7,528 bases of DNA. It comes from Geodermatophilaceae bacterium (GTDB lineage Bacteria; Actinomycetota; Actinomycetes; Mycobacteriales; Geodermatophilaceae). Shown here one piece after another: positions 7,135 to 7,528 of the stretch. The position numbers and the translations under genes are program-made. The notes under the pieces were generated by a model. The model searched no databases, was not told the DNA's origin, and was given only the letters and a program-made list of their open reading frames with translations. Location: contig JACCUM010000542.1 of assembly GCA_013811805.1 (NCBI GenBank), positions 1 to 7,528 of the forward strand, read 5' to 3'. Every line of letters begins with the position of its first letter. Position 1 is the stretch's first letter.

Positions 7135-7528
7135 TCAGGCCAGGTGAACGTACTCGTAGTCGAAGGGCTGGCCGTTGATTCCCTGGTTCGGCGGAGCTAT
7201 CCAGTTGGCGATCTTGCCGCGCTCGTAGACCGGCTGCATCAGGGACTGGACATGGGTCTTGTCCTCGGGCGTGGGCAGCCACTGGGATGAGCGGCTGGCC
7301 CACTGGTCCTCGGTAAGGACCTCGCCGGAGGGACTGATCTTGGAGTCGGAGAACAGTCCGACATGACGGTTGAAGCCGACGTGCGGGAGGACGAGCCGCA
7401 CCTCGAGTCCAGCGTCCTCGAGCACCTTGTTCCAGCGCCTGACCCCGGCCTGACAGTCCGCCACGTACTCGGTGCGCAGGTCGTGATTGAGCGCCAGCAG
7501 CGAGGGCACCTCCTGGGCGGACAGCTGC
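7135..7528 (-). CDS. boxB: Benzoyl-CoA 2,3-epoxidase oxygenase subunit BoxB, C-terminal part (5' end outside window)
   Basis: About 130 codons of an open frame that runs off the right edge; the GTG at 7509 is internal, since residues before it ('QLSAQEV') continue in frame. The stretch 'LLALNHDLRTEYVADCQAG' followed by 'RRWNKVLEDAGL' and the C-terminal 'IAPPNQGINGQPFDYEYV' match the end of BoxB as I remember it from Azoarcus and relatives. BoxB is a di-iron monooxygenase that adds one oxygen atom to benzoyl-CoA, giving the 2,3-epoxide, using electrons from a reductase. The di-iron ligands lie in the missing N-terminal two thirds and cannot be checked here. It is the first visible gene of the operon, 24 bases before the benzoate-CoA ligase. 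The ligase next to it supports the assignment. Confidence 0.9.
   Translation of the reverse strand, partial: QLSAQEVPSLLALNHDLRTEYVADCQAGVRRWNKVLEDAGLEVRLVLPHVGFNRHVGLFSDSKISPSGEVLTEDQWASRSSQWLPTPEDKTHVQSLMQPVYERGKIANWIAPPNQGINGQPFDYEYVHLA

Overview
The window is high-GC DNA with long open frames, few intergenic bases, GTG and TTG alternative starts and frequent C/G third positions. Together with an actinobacterial-type 7Fe ferredoxin, a DUF6158-like protein and a DUF559 protein, this suggests an actinobacterium. The genus cannot be told from the sequence alone.

Right part (2614-7528, minus strand): this is one tightly packed run of six genes, read right to left. It starts with the 3' end of boxB (benzoyl-CoA 2,3-epoxidase oxygenase), followed by a benzoate-CoA ligase, a thioredoxin-reductase-like ferredoxin-NADP reductase, a seven-iron ferredoxin, an amidohydrolase of the ACMSD/decarboxylase type and a small DUF6158-like protein. 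Gaps are 10-45 bases, and the last two genes overlap as ATGA. The likely logic is as follows. The ligase makes benzoyl-CoA. The reductase and ferredoxin pass NADPH electrons to the di-iron BoxB, which epoxidises the ring. Later steps, encoded outside the window, open the ring. The amidohydrolase and the DUF6158-like protein have no assigned step in the known box pathway and are the main open question. The operon promoter lies outside the window.

Left part (1-1453, plus strand): this holds the 3' end of an SDR oxidoreductase, a perfect 20-bp hairpin, and a thiolase of the 3-oxoadipyl-CoA/acetyl-CoA acyltransferase type. The thiolase would suit the last step of aromatic ring degradation (3-oxoadipyl-CoA to succinyl-CoA plus acetyl-CoA), and it converges on the box operon.

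Middle (1469-2605): between the convergent thiolase and box operon sits a DUF559 (Vsr-like nuclease fold) gene on the minus strand, bracketed by two copies of one long hairpin element. All four hairpin arms share the core agttgatcatcggc. The outer ends of the two copies form a perfect 19-bp inverted repeat around the gene. Each hairpin also lies just past the stop codon of a neighbouring metabolic gene, so they may act as terminators, mobile palindromes, or both. No transposase, tRNA, rRNA or CRISPR array was seen.
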